Of a stretch of DNA of 64,000 nt, positions 19,202 to 29,900 are shown piece after piece. The notes beneath the pieces were generated by a model that saw nothing but the letters and a program-made list of their open reading frames with translations, did not search any database and was not told the DNA's origin. The position numbers and the translations under genes were made by a program. The DNA is from an uncultured Christensenellaceae bacterium. GTDB taxonomy: Bacteria; Bacillota; Clostridia; Christensenellales; Aristaeellaceae. The stretch covers positions 1 to 64,000 of the forward strand of contig CAJOJQ010000004.1 in the NCBI GenBank assembly GCA_905234985.1. The letters are read 5' to 3'. Positions within the stretch are counted from its first letter, which is position 1; each line of letters starts with the position of its first letter.

Positions 19202-20806
19202 ATGACGAAATACATTTTTGTGACCGGCGGCGTGGTTTCGGGCCTGGGCAAGGGCATCACGGCGGCGTCCTTAGGGCGGCTGCTGAAAGCCCGGGACCTC
19301 AAGGTGGCGGCCCAGAAGCTGGACCCCTACATCAACGTGGATCCCGGCACCATGAGTCCCTACCAGCACGGCGAAGTCTACGTCACCGAGGACGGGGCGG
19401 AAACCGACCTGGATTTAGGCCACTATGAGCGCTTCATCGACGAGGATCTGAACAAGTATTCCAACCTGACCACCGGCAAGGTGTACGCAAACGTCATCCA
19501 CAAGGAGCGCCAGGGCGGGTATTTGGGCAGCACCGTGCAGACCATTCCCCACATTACCGACGAGATCAAGCGCTTTATTTATCGGGTGGGCGAAAAAACC
19601 GACGCCGACGTGGTCATCACCGAAATCGGGGGCACCATCGGCGATATCGAAAGCCAGCCCTTCATCGAGGCCATCCGTCAGGTGGGCCTGGAGGTGGGCC
19701 GGGAAAACGCCCTGTACGTTCACGTCACCCTGGTGCCCTACCTGAAAGCCAGCGGCGAACACAAATCCAAGCCCACCCAGCACAGCGTGAAGGAATTGCA
19801 GGGCATGGGCATCACCCCCAACATCATCGTGCTGCGGGTGGATGAGAAAATCACCGACGAAACGATCTTTTCCAAGATCGCCCATTTCTGCAACGTAAAA
19901 TCGGACTGCGTGATCGAAAACCTGACCCTGCCCAACCTGTACGAAGCGCCCCTCATGCTGGAGGAAAGCGGCCTGTCCGGCATTGTGTGCCGGGAATTGG
20001 GCATTTCCGCCCCCGCGCCGGACCTGACCGAATGGCGGGAGCTGGCGGAGCGTATCCGGCACCAGAACAAGAAAGTAAAAATCGGCCTGGTGGGAAAATA
20101 CGTCCAGCTCCACGACGCCTATTTATCCGTGGCCGAGGCCCTGCGCCACGCGGGCTACGCCCTGGACGCGAAAGTGGAAATCACCTGGATCGACTCGGAA
20201 ACCCTGACGGAGGACAATATCGAAGCAATCCTGTCGCTCATGCAGGGCCTCATCGTGCCCGGCGGCTTCGGAGGCCGGGGCATCGAGGGCATGATCTTAA
20301 CGGCGAAATACGCCCGGCAGCATCATATTCCCTATTTTGGCATTTGCTTAGGCATGCAAATCGCCGTGATCGAATACGCAAGGAACGCGGCGAACCTGAA
20401 AAACGCCAATTCAAGAGAATTTGACGAAAACGCGCCCCATAAGGTGATTGACTTCATGCCGGGCCAGAACGACGAAATCGACAAGGGCGGCACCCTGCGC
20501 TTAGGCAAATATCCCTGCGTGCTGCAAGAAAACACGGTAATCGCCCGCTGCTACGGCAAGACGGAGATCAGCGAGCGCCACCGCCACCGCTATGAATTTG
20601 CCAACGAATATCGGGACGCGCTGACGGGCGCGGGCCTGTGCCTCTCCGGCCTGTCCCCAGACGGCAGGCTGGTGGAAACCGTCGAAATCCCCGGCGAAGC
20701 CTTCTTTGTGGGCGTGCAGTTCCATCCCGAATTCAAAAGCCGCCCCAATAAACCCCATCCCCTGTTTCAGGGCTTCGTCCAGGCGGCGCTGGAAACGAAA
20801 GTGTAA
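19202..20806 (+). CDS. pyrG: CTP synthase
   Basis: 534 aa. Converts UTP to CTP using glutamine and ATP. The N-terminal synthetase domain starts [19 protein letters not shown] with its P-loop-like glycine motif. The C-terminal class I glutaminase domain (about 290-534) has the Cys in [16 protein letters not shown] and the His-Pro-Glu in FHPEFKSRP. Length is typical. Start at the ATG at 19202 with GAAGG upstream; a GTG five codons earlier is less likely. Only 18 bp separate it from glmS, so the two are cotranscribed. A strong hairpin follows. Confidence 0.98.
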   Translation: MTKYIFVTGGVVSGLGKGITAASLGRLLKARDLKVAAQKLDPYINVDPGTMSPYQHGEVYVTEDGAETDLDLGHYERFIDEDLNKYSNLTTGKVYANVIHKERQGGYLGSTVQTIPHITDEIKRFIYRVGEKTDADVVITEIGGTIGDIESQPFIEAIRQVGLEVGRENALYVHVTLVPYLKASGEHKSKPTQHSVKELQGMGITPNIIVLRVDEKITDETIFSKIAHFCNVKSDCVIENLTLPNLYEAPLMLEESGLSGIVCRELGISAPAPDLTEWRELAERIRHQNKKVKIGLVGKYVQLHDAYLSVAEALRHAGYALDAKVEITWIDSETLTEDNIEAILSLMQGLIVPGGFGGRGIEGMILTAKYARQHHIPYFGICLGMQIAVIEYARNAANLKNANSREFDENAPHKVIDFMPGQNDEIDKGGTLRLGKYPCVLQENTVIARCYGKTEISERHRHRYEFANEYRDALTGAGLCLSGLSPDGRLVETVEIPGEAFFVGVQFHPEFKSRPNKPHPLFQGFVQAALETKV

Positions 20807-20810
20807 AATA

Positions 20811-20832
20811 TCAGGGGCCTCCGCGGCCCCTG
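20811..20832 (+). repeat. Hairpin directly after pyrG
   Basis: TCAGGGGCC-tccgc-GGCCCCTGA, a perfect 9-bp GC-rich stem starting 5 bases after the pyrG stop. No T-run follows, so it is more likely an mRNA 3'-end stabilizer than a complete terminator. Confidence 0.65.
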
Positions 20833-21129
20833 AAACCCCGCGGCAGGGGATGATCCCCTGTACTCCACCCGGCGCTCGACAAACGAATAAAACAAACAGT
20901 ATGCGCCTGCTTGGAAAAGATAAACAGCCAGCTCCTGGACAAAGAAAAACGAGGCATATGCCAGGGAAAAAGCGAGCTTTTTCCTGGTCATATCCTCGTT
21001 TTTCAGGTGCGCTTCGCGCACCGTGGGCGGCTCTGCCGCCCGCCCAGGAGCGATGATTTGCGACTTGAGTGTGGGTCCAGGGAGGTCGCCTCCCTGGTTC
21101 GGGGGTATGGGGGCTGAAGAAGCCACCAT
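20833..21129. repeat. Gene-free hairpin cluster between convergent pyrG and the GGDEF/EAL gene
   Basis: Apart from the terminator listed separately, this stretch contains CAGGGGATGATCCCCTG (about 20843-20859), GGTGCGCTTCGCGCACC (21006-21022), a GGGCGGCTCTGCCGCCCG stem (about 21025-21042) and CCAGGGAGGTCGCCTCCCTGG (about 21077-21097). I see no supported reading frame. The series of independent perfect stems resembles the clusters at 1-190 and 40826-41048. Confidence 0.6.
20945..21003. terminator. Long bidirectional terminator hairpin
   Basis: AAAAACGAGG (20945-20954) pairs with CCTCGTTTTT (20994-21003). Inside, ATATG/CATAT, CCAGG/CCTGG and AAAAAGC/GCTTTTT continue the stem to a 2-base loop, 27 pairs with few bulges. 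T-runs end both strands, suited to stopping the convergent pyrG and GGDEF/EAL transcripts. Confidence 0.75.
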
Positions 21130-24100
21130 TCATTTGCTTACTGATTTGGCTATCGCGCAGTCCTGCGTGTCACATTCCCCCGAGGGTACGTTCCATTGGA
21201 GGATTTGGTCCAGCAGAAGGGGCCGGGCGTAATAGTATCCCTGGAAGCTCTTGACGCGGAAGCCCCGCAGGATATCCCGCATGCCCCTGGTTTCGATGCC
21301 CTCCACGCAGACCTTGGAGCCGAAAATGGTAGCCAGATCCGCCACGTTCCGGACCAGCTTCCGGTTTGTGTCGTTCTGTTCGATGTCCGTTATAAAGCTG
21401 CGGTCGATCTTGATGGTGTCGAAGGGCACCTCTTTCAGCAGTCCCACGGTGGAAAAACCGGTGCCGAAATCGTCCATGGCGATCAGGATGCCCCTGGATT
21501 TCAGGGCGGCGATCACATTTTTCAGCAGGGCCATATCCAGCAGCCTGCACCGTTCCGTTACCTCTAAGCACAAATGCTCCGGCGGGAAATCCAGCTCGTT
21601 CAGGATGCGCAGCACCCTGTCCGCGAAATCCGGCTTTTCCAGCTGGGTATAGGACAGGTTCACGTTGATGATGAAATGGGGATGCCGCGGCAAAATCTGC
21701 TTCGTAGCCAGAATCGCTTCCTGGATGATCCATTCGCCCAGGGTGGGGAACAGGGGGTCCGATTCCAGGACGGGAATGAACTGATCCGGCGGCACCATGC
21801 CGTACACGTCGTTTTTCCAGCGGATCAGGGCCTCCGCCCCGATCAGCCGTTCCGTCTTGGCGTCCACCACCGGCTGATACAGCAGGTAGAAGCCTTCAAA
21901 GCTGTGGGTGATGGAGGCGCGGATGGTATGCAGCATGCCAAGCCGCTGGTGGCTTTGCTCGTTCAGGTCGTCGCGGAACTCCACCAAATCGCCCTTTCGG
22001 TGCAGCTTGGATTCTTCATAGGCAAAGTTCAGGCAGGCGTAGACCGTTTGGGAATCCACGTCGAAATTATCCATCCGCAGCGCGCCGCAGTGCAGGTCCA
22101 GCAGCACGTTTTTGCCGTCCACCTGGAAGCTCTCGTGCAGGAACGCCCGGAAACGGCTGTAATAGCCTTTAAACTCGGCGATGGACAGGGTGTTGCTGAT
22201 CACCGCGAACTTTGTGCCGTCGATCCTGTAAACATGGCCCGTGTTTCCCGCGGCTTCAAAAACGCTCCGGGCGTATTGCTGCAGCACCCGGTTCCCGAAA
22301 TGGTACCCGTACATTACGTTGATTTCGGAAAACTTGCTGATGCCGAACAGCGAAATGCTGACCGCCGTGTTTCTTTTGATGCAGCCGTCCAGGTCTTCAA
22401 AGAAGCCGTACTGGTTCCTCAGCCCCGTCAGCGTGTCGATATGGCTCTGCAGGCCGTGATTGCGGATGGTGCCCACAAAGTAATTCGGTTCCCCCGCCTG
22501 ATCCCGGATCACGGTGCCCCGGCAGGTGCACACGTCGTATTCTCCTGTCGTGCGCCTTGCCCGGTACTGCATGTCATGGCCGGCGGCGTTCCCGGAGAAA
22601 ATCTCGTCGATGCCTTTGTGATAGGCCGCCCGATCGTCCGGATGGATTTGGTTTTCCCAGATATCGCCCGCCCCGTACATGTATTCGGAGGGCAGGCCGT
22701 AGGTGTCCACCGCGTTTTTGGACCAGCGGGAAAAGTCGTACTTCATATCGCACAGATACACGTACGTCCCTTCCGAAACCACATCGAAGGCCTTGTACAG
22801 GGAGTCCAGCATGATCCGCCGCTCTTCGGAGATGGTTCTGATTTCCGCTTTCTCTTTCAGGGAATGACTCTCCTGCAGCAGCTTCTGTTCCTTCAGGTGC
22901 GCCTTGTCGGCGTACATCAGGCTGTCGGCGCGGTTGAACACGTCCTCCACGGAATGATCTTCATACGGCAGGAATTCCGCCAGCCCGGAAGCCGCCACCG
23001 GCCCTTCGCCGAAGCGGATGTTTTCTTCCACCTGCTTTTTCAGGGCGCCGACCAGTTCCTCCCGGCACACGTAATCCTTTCCCGTGAGGATCACGGCAAA
23101 TTCGTCTCCGCCGATGCGGAAAACGGGGCTGTGATGGAAAACGCGGCAGATCAGCTTGCAGGCGGCCTTGATATAATCGTCCCCCGCCTTATGCCCCTCC
23201 GTATCGTTGACGGTTTTTAAGCCGTTGATATCGCACACCACGATGCCGAAGGACTCGCGGCCCTCTTCCACCAGCTTTTGCAGCTCTTTTTCCGCTTCGT
23301 GGTAGGCCGTCTTGTTCTTGGTGCCCGTCAGCTCGTCCCGACGGGCGATCTCGTTGGCGGTGGAGAGCGCCGCCAAATGCTCCTGCTCCCGGCGCACGTC
23401 CTCCTCTCGGTTTTCCACGCAGATGATAAAATGGCCGTGATCGGAGGAATAGGTGACGGACATGCGGGTGTACTGCGTTTTTCCGCCGTCCACGAGCATG
23501 CGGTAATCCTCGGTGAGCTGCCGCCTGTTTTCAAGCTGGGAGATCAGGTTGTCCTTGTCCAGGAACAGCTTCAAGCGTTCCCTGTCCTCGGAATATACCA
23601 GCCGGTCCGCGTTTGTTCTGGAGGTGGCGAAGAAATCGTCGCCCTCGTCCTGCACCTTGAGTTCGCCGGACTTTCGTTTGGTGGAAAATTCCGCGTAATG
23701 GGAGGTTTCGCAGTCGATGTAATAGATCAGATCGTAATGGGCGGCCAGCCGCTCGGCAATCTGCGTATAAGTGATGTTTTTCTTCTGATCCGCTTTCAGT
23801 GCAAGCTCCGCCTGCACCTCCGCGTCGATATTCTTGGCGCAGACGATGAGGTGCTTTTTATCCCTGGCCATGATTCCCGTAAGCCGGATGTGCCTGACCC
23901 GGCCGTTCACCACCAGGCGGTAGGAAGTGGAAAAGGAACTCCGGTTTTTCAGCTTGTCCAGCATCACGTCCTTATAATGCAGGCTGAGGGCTTTCTCCTG
24001 GTCCTCGGGGTGTACATACTTGCGGATGCTTCTTCTGCTCTCGGCAAAAAAGTCGTTGCCGGTGGCGGGCACGTTGAGCTTCTTATAATCGTTGGTGGAG

Positions 24101-24630
24101 GAAACCTCCCTGTACGTGTTGGTGGCGATATCGATATAGTACAGCGTGTCAAACTGTTCGGCCAGGCTGGCGGTGATTTGGTCGTAGACTTCCTTTTGCC
24201 GTTCGATCTCCTTTTCCAGCTCTCTTTGCCGGTATTCCGCGTCGATGTTTTTCACGCCCAGCACGAAATAATCCTGCGTGCCGTCCAGACCGCGAATCAG
24301 CCGCAGAGAATGCCAGGTGGGCGTTCCGTTGATCATCAGGCGGTATTCAATGCTTTGCATCATGCCCTTCTGCATGGCGTTCAGCAGGTTTTCTTTCTGA
24401 ATATCCTGAATGAAGATGTGCTGATCCTCTTTGTAAATCACCTTTTTGCAGTCCCGGACGATATTTTTGAAAAAATCGTCGCCCCCCTGCTCCAAATTGA
24501 GGGAATGAAACTCCGGGTTCACAGAATACCAGAAATATTCATTTGTCACCGCGTTCACATAGTAGATGCTGCTGTAATCCACCAGCAGCGCTTCCGCGAT
24601 TTTCATGAAGATCTTTTCCTGTATCGTCAT
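21130..24630 (-). CDS. Multi-PAS GGDEF/EAL cyclic-di-GMP protein
   Basis: 1,166 aa, no signal peptide or membrane span. Three repeated PAS-like sensor modules (about 1-125, 135-265, 275-395) share DLIYYID/TLYYIDIATN-type strands. A GGDEF domain (about 400-565) has an intact RIGGDEFAVIL near residue 506, so diguanylate cyclase activity is likely. Then a fourth PAS (about 600-720) and a second GGDEF-like domain whose signature is RIDGTKFAVIS (about 798), catalytically dead. The EAL domain (about 900-1150) has GAEALIRW, NVNLSY, EVTER, DDFGTGFS, KIDRSFI and EGIET, the residues needed for phosphodiesterase activity. It is probably bifunctional, with the degenerate GGDEF as a possible GTP-sensing module. 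Neighbouring genes include a processive-type GT2, a common c-di-GMP-controlled class, but no PilZ domain is visible. Confidence 0.92.
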   Translation of the reverse strand: MTIQEKIFMKIAEALLVDYSSIYYVNAVTNEYFWYSVNPEFHSLNLEQGGDDFFKNIVRDCKKVIYKEDQHIFIQDIQKENLLNAMQKGMMQSIEYRLMINGTPTWHSLRLIRGLDGTQDYFVLGVKNIDAEYRQRELEKEIERQKEVYDQITASLAEQFDTLYYIDIATNTYREVSSTNDYKKLNVPATGNDFFAESRRSIRKYVHPEDQEKALSLHYKDVMLDKLKNRSSFSTSYRLVVNGRVRHIRLTGIMARDKKHLIVCAKNIDAEVQAELALKADQKKNITYTQIAERLAAHYDLIYYIDCETSHYAEFSTKRKSGELKVQDEGDDFFATSRTNADRLVYSEDRERLKLFLDKDNLISQLENRRQLTEDYRMLVDGGKTQYTRMSVTYSSDHGHFIICVENREEDVRREQEHLAALSTANEIARRDELTGTKNKTAYHEAEKELQKLVEEGRESFGIVVCDINGLKTVNDTEGHKAGDDYIKAACKLICRVFHHSPVFRIGGDEFAVILTGKDYVCREELVGALKKQVEENIRFGEGPVAASGLAEFLPYEDHSVEDVFNRADSLMYADKAHLKEQKLLQESHSLKEKAEIRTISEERRIMLDSLYKAFDVVSEGTYVYLCDMKYDFSRWSKNAVDTYGLPSEYMYGAGDIWENQIHPDDRAAYHKGIDEIFSGNAAGHDMQYRARRTTGEYDVCTCRGTVIRDQAGEPNYFVGTIRNHGLQSHIDTLTGLRNQYGFFEDLDGCIKRNTAVSISLFGISKFSEINVMYGYHFGNRVLQQYARSVFEAAGNTGHVYRIDGTKFAVISNTLSIAEFKGYYSRFRAFLHESFQVDGKNVLLDLHCGALRMDNFDVDSQTVYACLNFAYEESKLHRKGDLVEFRDDLNEQSHQRLGMLHTIRASITHSFEGFYLLYQPVVDAKTERLIGAEALIRWKNDVYGMVPPDQFIPVLESDPLFPTLGEWIIQEAILATKQILPRHPHFIINVNLSYTQLEKPDFADRVLRILNELDFPPEHLCLEVTERCRLLDMALLKNVIAALKSRGILIAMDDFGTGFSTVGLLKEVPFDTIKIDRSFITDIEQNDTNRKLVRNVADLATIFGSKVCVEGIETRGMRDILRGFRVKSFQGYYYARPLLLDQILQWNVPSGECDTQDCAIAKSVSK

Positions 24631-24683
24631 AAGCCACCTCGCGATATCTTTCAGGGAATCGGCTTTATCGGTCTTCTGCGTTC

Positions 24684-24711
24684 ATCTTATCTTAGCACAT
24701 TTTCTTCACAA
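24684..24711 (-). promoter_or_regulatory. Candidate promoter of the GGDEF/EAL gene
   Basis: Minus strand TTGTGA (24711-24706), 16 bases, TAAGAT (24689-24684), about 55 bp before the start codon. Weak match to consensus. Confidence 0.4.
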
Positions 24712-24770
24712 TTTCCACCCAAAATATACAAAAACAGACGTTTTTTATCGGATTTTTATCGTATGGTAAC

Positions 24771-24802
24771 AAAAAAGACACAGTGAATCAGCTCCCTGTG
24801 TC
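24771..24802 (-). terminator. Intrinsic terminator of the RHS-GT2-cohesin operon
   Basis: On the minus strand GACACAG (24802-24796) pairs with CTGTGTC (24783-24777) and is followed by six T. It lies 18 bp after the stop of the cohesin-like gene. Confidence 0.82.
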
Positions 24803-24820
24803 CTTTTGCGGATGGCGTTT

Positions 24821-25276
24821 TTAACGAATGGTGATCACCGTGCCGGTGCTTTCGGCGGAGACGTCCACCCACCGGCTGTCGGTGACGGCTGTGATCGTGG
24901 GCGCGACGGTGTATTTGCCCGCCTTGGCCGCTTTGAACGAAAGCCTGACCAGGTCGGCTTCGGCGTCGCCGGGCTGGCTGGCGGAGGGGCTGTATACGAA
25001 CGTCACCGCATCCTTTTCCGCGTTCACGGAGGACACGGCCCCCTCAAGGGCCTCCGCGTTTTCAAGGGCGAGCAGCTTGCCGTCGAAGGCGACGCGCACC
25101 AGAACGAAGCCGGGACTGGCGTCCCACCAGCCAAGGCGCACCGTCACGTTCACCGTTTCTCCCTTGGCAAGGCTTTCCGCCTCCGGAACCGCCGCGATCC
25201 ACACGCCCCCCGCCAGACAGGGAACGCACGCACACACGCATACGAGGAACAGCGCAAAAGCGATCAATCTTTTCAT
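24821..25276 (-). CDS. Small secreted cohesin-like protein
   Basis: 151 aa. Signal peptide MKRLIAFALFLVCVCACVPC..LAGG (about 1-23). The remainder is a single beta-rich module: alternating strands VNVTVRLGWWD, FVLVRVAFDGKLLALENAE, DAVTFVYSPS, ADLVRLSFKAAKAGKYTVAP and STGTVITIR. The spacing and the strand pattern (V-x-Y-D-x-x-L / F-x-F-K-A-x) match the cohesin and cohesin-like fold. It has no sortase motif or membrane anchor. Last gene of the operon with the dockerin-bearing RHS protein and GT2, 31 bp after GT2. A cohesin-dockerin partnership within one operon is the attractive reading; a generic Ig-like secreted domain is the alternative. Confidence 0.6.
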   Translation of the reverse strand: MKRLIAFALFLVCVCACVPCLAGGVWIAAVPEAESLAKGETVNVTVRLGWWDASPGFVLVRVAFDGKLLALENAEALEGAVSSVNAEKDAVTFVYSPSASQPGDAEADLVRLSFKAAKAGKYTVAPTITAVTDSRWVDVSAESTGTVITIR

Positions 25277-25307
25277 ACGAACCTCCCGTTTCGGTCGAAC
25301 TGTGTTT

Positions 25308-26981
25308 TTAAAAATGAACGCTGAACACCATGGGCATGGCGCTGAACAGCGGACTCATGCTCAAAAGCAGGCTCAATACCAGGTGTGCCGCCAGCAGCGC
25401 AAAGCTCATGACCGCCAGCACGCGGACGGGCCGCGCGTCCCAGCCCCATTTCATGGAAAGCGCCCCGGTGACCAGGCTCATGCTGACGGCCAGGCCCGAC
25501 AGGTTGAAGGAGAGCAGGGAGGCCGCGCAGAGCGCCGCGCCCACGATCAGCTCATCCTTGGGCCACGGCTGCCGCACCCAGCGGTTGCCCGTGGGCTGCC
25601 ACTGCACGCCTTTGCGCCGGAGGAAGCGGAAAACGCCCTTCCACGCGTTCAGCATCAGGGACATGTAGGCGGCGGTGCTGTATACCAGCAGCCGCAGCAC
25701 CCGCCCCATGGGCAGGACGCGCGCCGCGCCTAAGGTCAGCGTGGCGAAAACGGGGGAGAGGGCGCAGAACACGCTGAAAGCCCGGAAGGCCAGCCCGCGC
25801 ATGCTGGAAAACACGTCCTCCACCACGTACAGCGGGAAAAGCGTCACTTCCCGCCCGAACATCACGATGGTGGGCGCGTGCCAGCTGCCGAAGGAAAGGG
25901 GCAGCAGCAGCGACGTGACCAGCACATACACCAGGGCGATGGCGGGCACGTACAGCGGCAGGGACCACAGCAGCATATCGGCCTTTTCTACCAAGCCCGC
26001 TTTGGGGCTTTTAAGCAGACCGCCCATGCAGGCGTGAATGGCTTCCACCGATCCCGCCACGTACCGCTTCTGCTGCTGGCGGAAAATGCCGTACTGGGCG
26101 GGGAAATCTTCTGTACAGACCAGACTGCCGTTATACACGCCCCGCCAGCCGTGCTGCACCAGGCGCACGGAGAAAGCGAAATCCTCCGAGGTAAGGAGGG
26201 GGAACCCGCCCACGTCCTTCCACGCCTCCATGCGGATCACCGCGCCGTGGCCCATGTAAACCACCGCGCCGAAGCGGTTGCGGGGCAGGATGTGCAGCAG
26301 CCAGAAGGGACTGATGGTATCCGACATATCCCGCCCGAAGGGGGTCAAATCCTTCCGGTTGGGCCGGTGGGCGGCCTGCACGAAGGCGATTTTGTCATCC
26401 GTAAAGCAGGCCATGGCGCGGGAGAGAAAGTCCGGGGGCAGATGCTCGTCCGCGTCGGCTACGGCAAAGAAACCGTATTGATCGGAAATCATTTCCAGGG
26501 CGTGGTTCATGTTTCCCGCCTTGAAGCCATGGGTGCTGCCCCGGCGGATAACGGTGGAAACGCCTTTGTGCCCCTCCGCCCAGGCGTCCACCTTGGCGCG
26601 CTCCGCTTCGTCGGTGCTGTCATCCAGGATGTACAGGTGAAAATCCCCGTAATCCTGGGCCGCGCAGGAATCGGCGGCGGAGGGCTGAAAATCATTGCAG
26701 ACGGTGTACAGGATGGCGGCCCGGTCGTGCCTTTCCGCCTCGGGGGGCTTTTTGCCCCGCACCACGAAGTAGCACGCCAGCACGCTGACGTAATACGCGG
26801 TCAGGAACCAGAAGAACGCCGTCATGGCCACATAGAGGCCGAAGGCGACGGCCTGGAACGCGTTGGATACGGCGGAGAAGGGGGCGATGAGCGCGCCGCC
26901 CCACAGAATCAGCATCGCCGTCCACAGCGCAAACGTCAGCAGCAGCATTCCCGGCGATTTTTTTCGAGCAGTAAAGTTCAT
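25308..26981 (-). CDS. Membrane glycosyltransferase, family GT2 (cellulose synthase-like)
   Basis: 557 aa. Two N-terminal transmembrane helices (about 12-32, 38-60), a cytosolic GT-A domain (about 85-330), then about six helices to the C-terminus. Catalytic features of processive GT2 enzymes are present: DAD in VADADEHLPP (UDP-sugar/metal), ED in TSEDFAFSVRL (base) and a QQKRY in place of QxxRW. No PilZ domain. Start taken at the ATG at 26981; a TTG three codons upstream abuts the RHS stop. No clear ribosome binding site, so translation is probably coupled to the RHS gene. It likely synthesises or transfers an exopolysaccharide chain that the secreted operon partners bind; product unknown. 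Confidence 0.88.
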   Translation of the reverse strand: MNFTARKKSPGMLLLTFALWTAMLILWGGALIAPFSAVSNAFQAVAFGLYVAMTAFFWFLTAYYVSVLACYFVVRGKKPPEAERHDRAAILYTVCNDFQPSAADSCAAQDYGDFHLYILDDSTDEAERAKVDAWAEGHKGVSTVIRRGSTHGFKAGNMNHALEMISDQYGFFAVADADEHLPPDFLSRAMACFTDDKIAFVQAAHRPNRKDLTPFGRDMSDTISPFWLLHILPRNRFGAVVYMGHGAVIRMEAWKDVGGFPLLTSEDFAFSVRLVQHGWRGVYNGSLVCTEDFPAQYGIFRQQQKRYVAGSVEAIHACMGGLLKSPKAGLVEKADMLLWSLPLYVPAIALVYVLVTSLLLPLSFGSWHAPTIVMFGREVTLFPLYVVEDVFSSMRGLAFRAFSVFCALSPVFATLTLGAARVLPMGRVLRLLVYSTAAYMSLMLNAWKGVFRFLRRKGVQWQPTGNRWVRQPWPKDELIVGAALCAASLLSFNLSGLAVSMSLVTGALSMKWGWDARPVRVLAVMSFALLAAHLVLSLLLSMSPLFSAMPMVFSVHF

Positions 26982-26990
26982 GTTACGCAA

Positions 26991-29900
26991 TTACTCAAAC
27001 GTAATATCGGAAACGTACACGGTGCCGCTCATTTCTTCCCATTCAAACACGAGCTGCACGGAGGAAACGTGGCTCAAATCCACGCCCTTGCGGGCAAATT
27101 CGTGAAGCGGGATGCGGATCAGGGAACTTTCCGCCGTGATGGCCTCCATGTCCTTGCCCAGTACGCACTTGCGGGTGGTTCCGTCGTCCAAATACACGTT
27201 GGGCTGTTCGCCGCCCGCTTCGCCGCAAATGTTCAGCACCAGGTATTCATAGCCCCGCGCGTCGAGGGGGGACGTTTCCTGCGCCCAGCCGGCGTAGGAG
27301 AACACCCGTCCGCCGTAGCTCTTGCCGATGGAGCCGCCGTAGGAAACACGGCAGACGGTTTCGTCGCCGTCCCGGTCGCTCGGACCGAAGGAAACGGCCC
27401 CCGCGCCGTCGGAAAAGCTGCTCCAGCGGGCTTCGTCGAATACGCTCACCGGCCCTTGGGCTTTTTCGCTGTCAGCGCCGCCGGTAAACAGGGAAATCCG
27501 CTGGATCAGGGCTTCGCCCTGGCCCTCCGCGGAGAAGAATACCACGTCGGCGCTGTCGCGGTCGGTAGAACCCAGGGCTTCCAGGGGAATCGCCACGGAA
27601 TACCCGCCGTCTTCGTTGGGCGCGGCGTAGGCGGAAGCGGCCACGGAGGCTTCCTTGCCGCCGCAGCGGACGCCGAAACGCAGGTTCTCCGGCACGGCGC
27701 TGGCAAAGTCGGCTTTCAGACAGGTCACACCCTCCAGGGGCAGGCCGCCCAAGTCGGACCAGTAGCCCGCGTAACCGCCGTTTTCGCCCGTGTCCCAGGT
27801 GAGAAGCAGCGCGCCGTCCCTGGCCGCCATGGCGCAGGAATCGTCCTCGCCATAGAATACGCCGGTGCCGCCGCCCAGCAGGTTCCGGTCTCCGCCCGCG
27901 AAGGCGTCGATCACGATCTCATTGGCTTCGCCCTCCGGCAGGGCGGTGATGGAGAAATTGTCGATCAGCAGCCGGGCGGCGGCGGGGTTGCTGCCGGTAT
28001 CCAGCTTCATGTAGCCGGTAACATCCAGGTCGCGGAAGAAAATGCCGTCGATGACGGTTTCCCTGGTCGCCAGGGCCAGGGCCTTGTCCAGCCGAACGGA
28101 GGCGGTGTGCCATTCCCCGTCGGCAATCACGCCGCTGACGCTGCCCGCGGAGGCGATGTTCATGTCGGTGTTTTTGAAGCCTTGGGGATCATCCGTGAAA
28201 TTGATGTTGTAATACCGGCCCTTGACCAGCAAGTACAGGTCCAGCTTGACGCCGGGCAGCACGCAGTAGTCGAAGGACAGCACGGGATACTGGGCCGCGT
28301 CCACCGGGCCTCTGACGCAGGAAGCGCCGAAGGAGCCGCCGAAGGTTCTGTTTTCCAGCACCAGATAGCCGTTTTCGCAGAAAACGTCCGCGCCGGAAGC
28401 GCCGTCCGCGCTTTCAAAGCTGCCGGTATCGCCGTCGAAGGTCAGGGCGCAGTACACGTTATCGCTCACGGGTTCCTGGGGCGCGGCGGGGGCGGGGGCT
28501 TCCTTCGCCGGGGTATCGGAGGATAGCAGGGCGAAGTATACGCCCTTGTCCGGCAAGCTGCCGACGTACGCGCAAACGCCTCCCTCGTCGGCGAAGGTAT
28601 TCAGCGCGGCGATCTCGCCGCTGGCCGCGTCGTACAGCGCCACCGCGCGGTTCAGGTTGTCTGTGGCAAAGCGGACCTTTATGCTTTGCAGGAAGATTTC
28701 GTTAGAGGGGCTTACCTCGTACAGGGCGGACACGATTCGGTCAGAACCCGCCGCAATCTCCGCAGGCTTTGCGGAAAATACCCGGAAGGGGGCGGACAGG
28801 GAAAGGGGTTCGATCTGCATTTCAAACAGGCCGTCCGTGCTGTGAACGCTGCCACCCAAGCACTGGGCCGCCACGTCGCCCACCACCACGGATACGCTGT
28901 CCTGAACCGTGGTTCCGTCCGTACCGTAGGCGGTGAGGCGAAGGATATAGTCGCCTAACACGTCGATCTCTTCATCCTCGGGATGCCAGGGCAGATGCTC
29001 CCAGTTTTTCAGACCCGTGTTCCAGGTAGCCAGATTGCCCCGAATGTCGATATCGCCCTGCATGTTCCAGATATCCGCCGGGGCGACGTTTGTGGTATTC
29101 TGGGGCGTTTCGGAAGATTCGATCAGCACCCATTCGTCGGGCGAAGACGCGGAGGCGTACTCCACCGTGTAGTGGTCGAAGCCTTCGCCGCCCGCCACGC
29201 CGAAAATGGGAATATCCGAGCGCAGATACGCGCCGCTGACCGGCACGGTGATCTTGGCCGACAGGGGTTTACCGGAAACGTCTTCCGGAAGCTCCTGGCT
29301 TAACAGCGCGCCGCCGTTCACCTGAATGAAGGTGGGGCAGCATCCGCCGCCGCCTCCGCCGCCATAGCCGCCTCCACCGTAGCCGCCATAGCCGCCTCCG
29401 CCGCCGGTTCCGCCCGTGCCCCCCAAGGGGTAATCGACAGGAATGCCGGTATTGTCATCCCTGTTCAGCCCGGCGCCGGGCGTGCCGCCGGAGATGCTGA
29501 CCGCTTTCCTGCCGTCAGGGTCCCAGTATTTCATGGGATTGCAGAGGGCGTAGGCGTAGCGGTTGAGCAGATTGCCGTTCCCGGCCAGATCGGCCAAATA
29601 AACCTCGGCGCGCTGAACAAAGTCACGGGGGTCAGAAGGCGTTCCCAGCATGCCGTCCCAGACGCTTTCCTTATCCTGGGAAATAAAGGCGCAAAGCTGC
29701 GGATCGTACCAGCGCTCGCCCACATACATGAGGCCCGTGGTTTCATCCTGGAGCATCCCGGCGTAGCCGTAATCGCACAGCCGCCCGCCGTACAGCAATT
29801 CGCCGTAGGCCGAATACAGCTGCCTGTCCGTATAATTGCCGTTCAAATCGGTGGCGCCCACGATGCTGTGGTTCTTATCCTGCCGGAAGTAAGCCCGGCC

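Noticed and set aside
21574..23220. A 548-codon open frame on the plus strand
   Set aside because: Shadow of the GGDEF/EAL gene.
25878..28526. An 882-codon open frame on the plus strand
   Set aside because: It is antisense to the GT2 and RHS genes, which have recognisable domains; the frame is open only because of high GC and codon bias.
29334..29417. Short tandem GCC-rich repeat as a possible CRISPR or VNTR
   Set aside because: It encodes the Gly/Tyr-rich linker of the RHS protein; there are no spacers.
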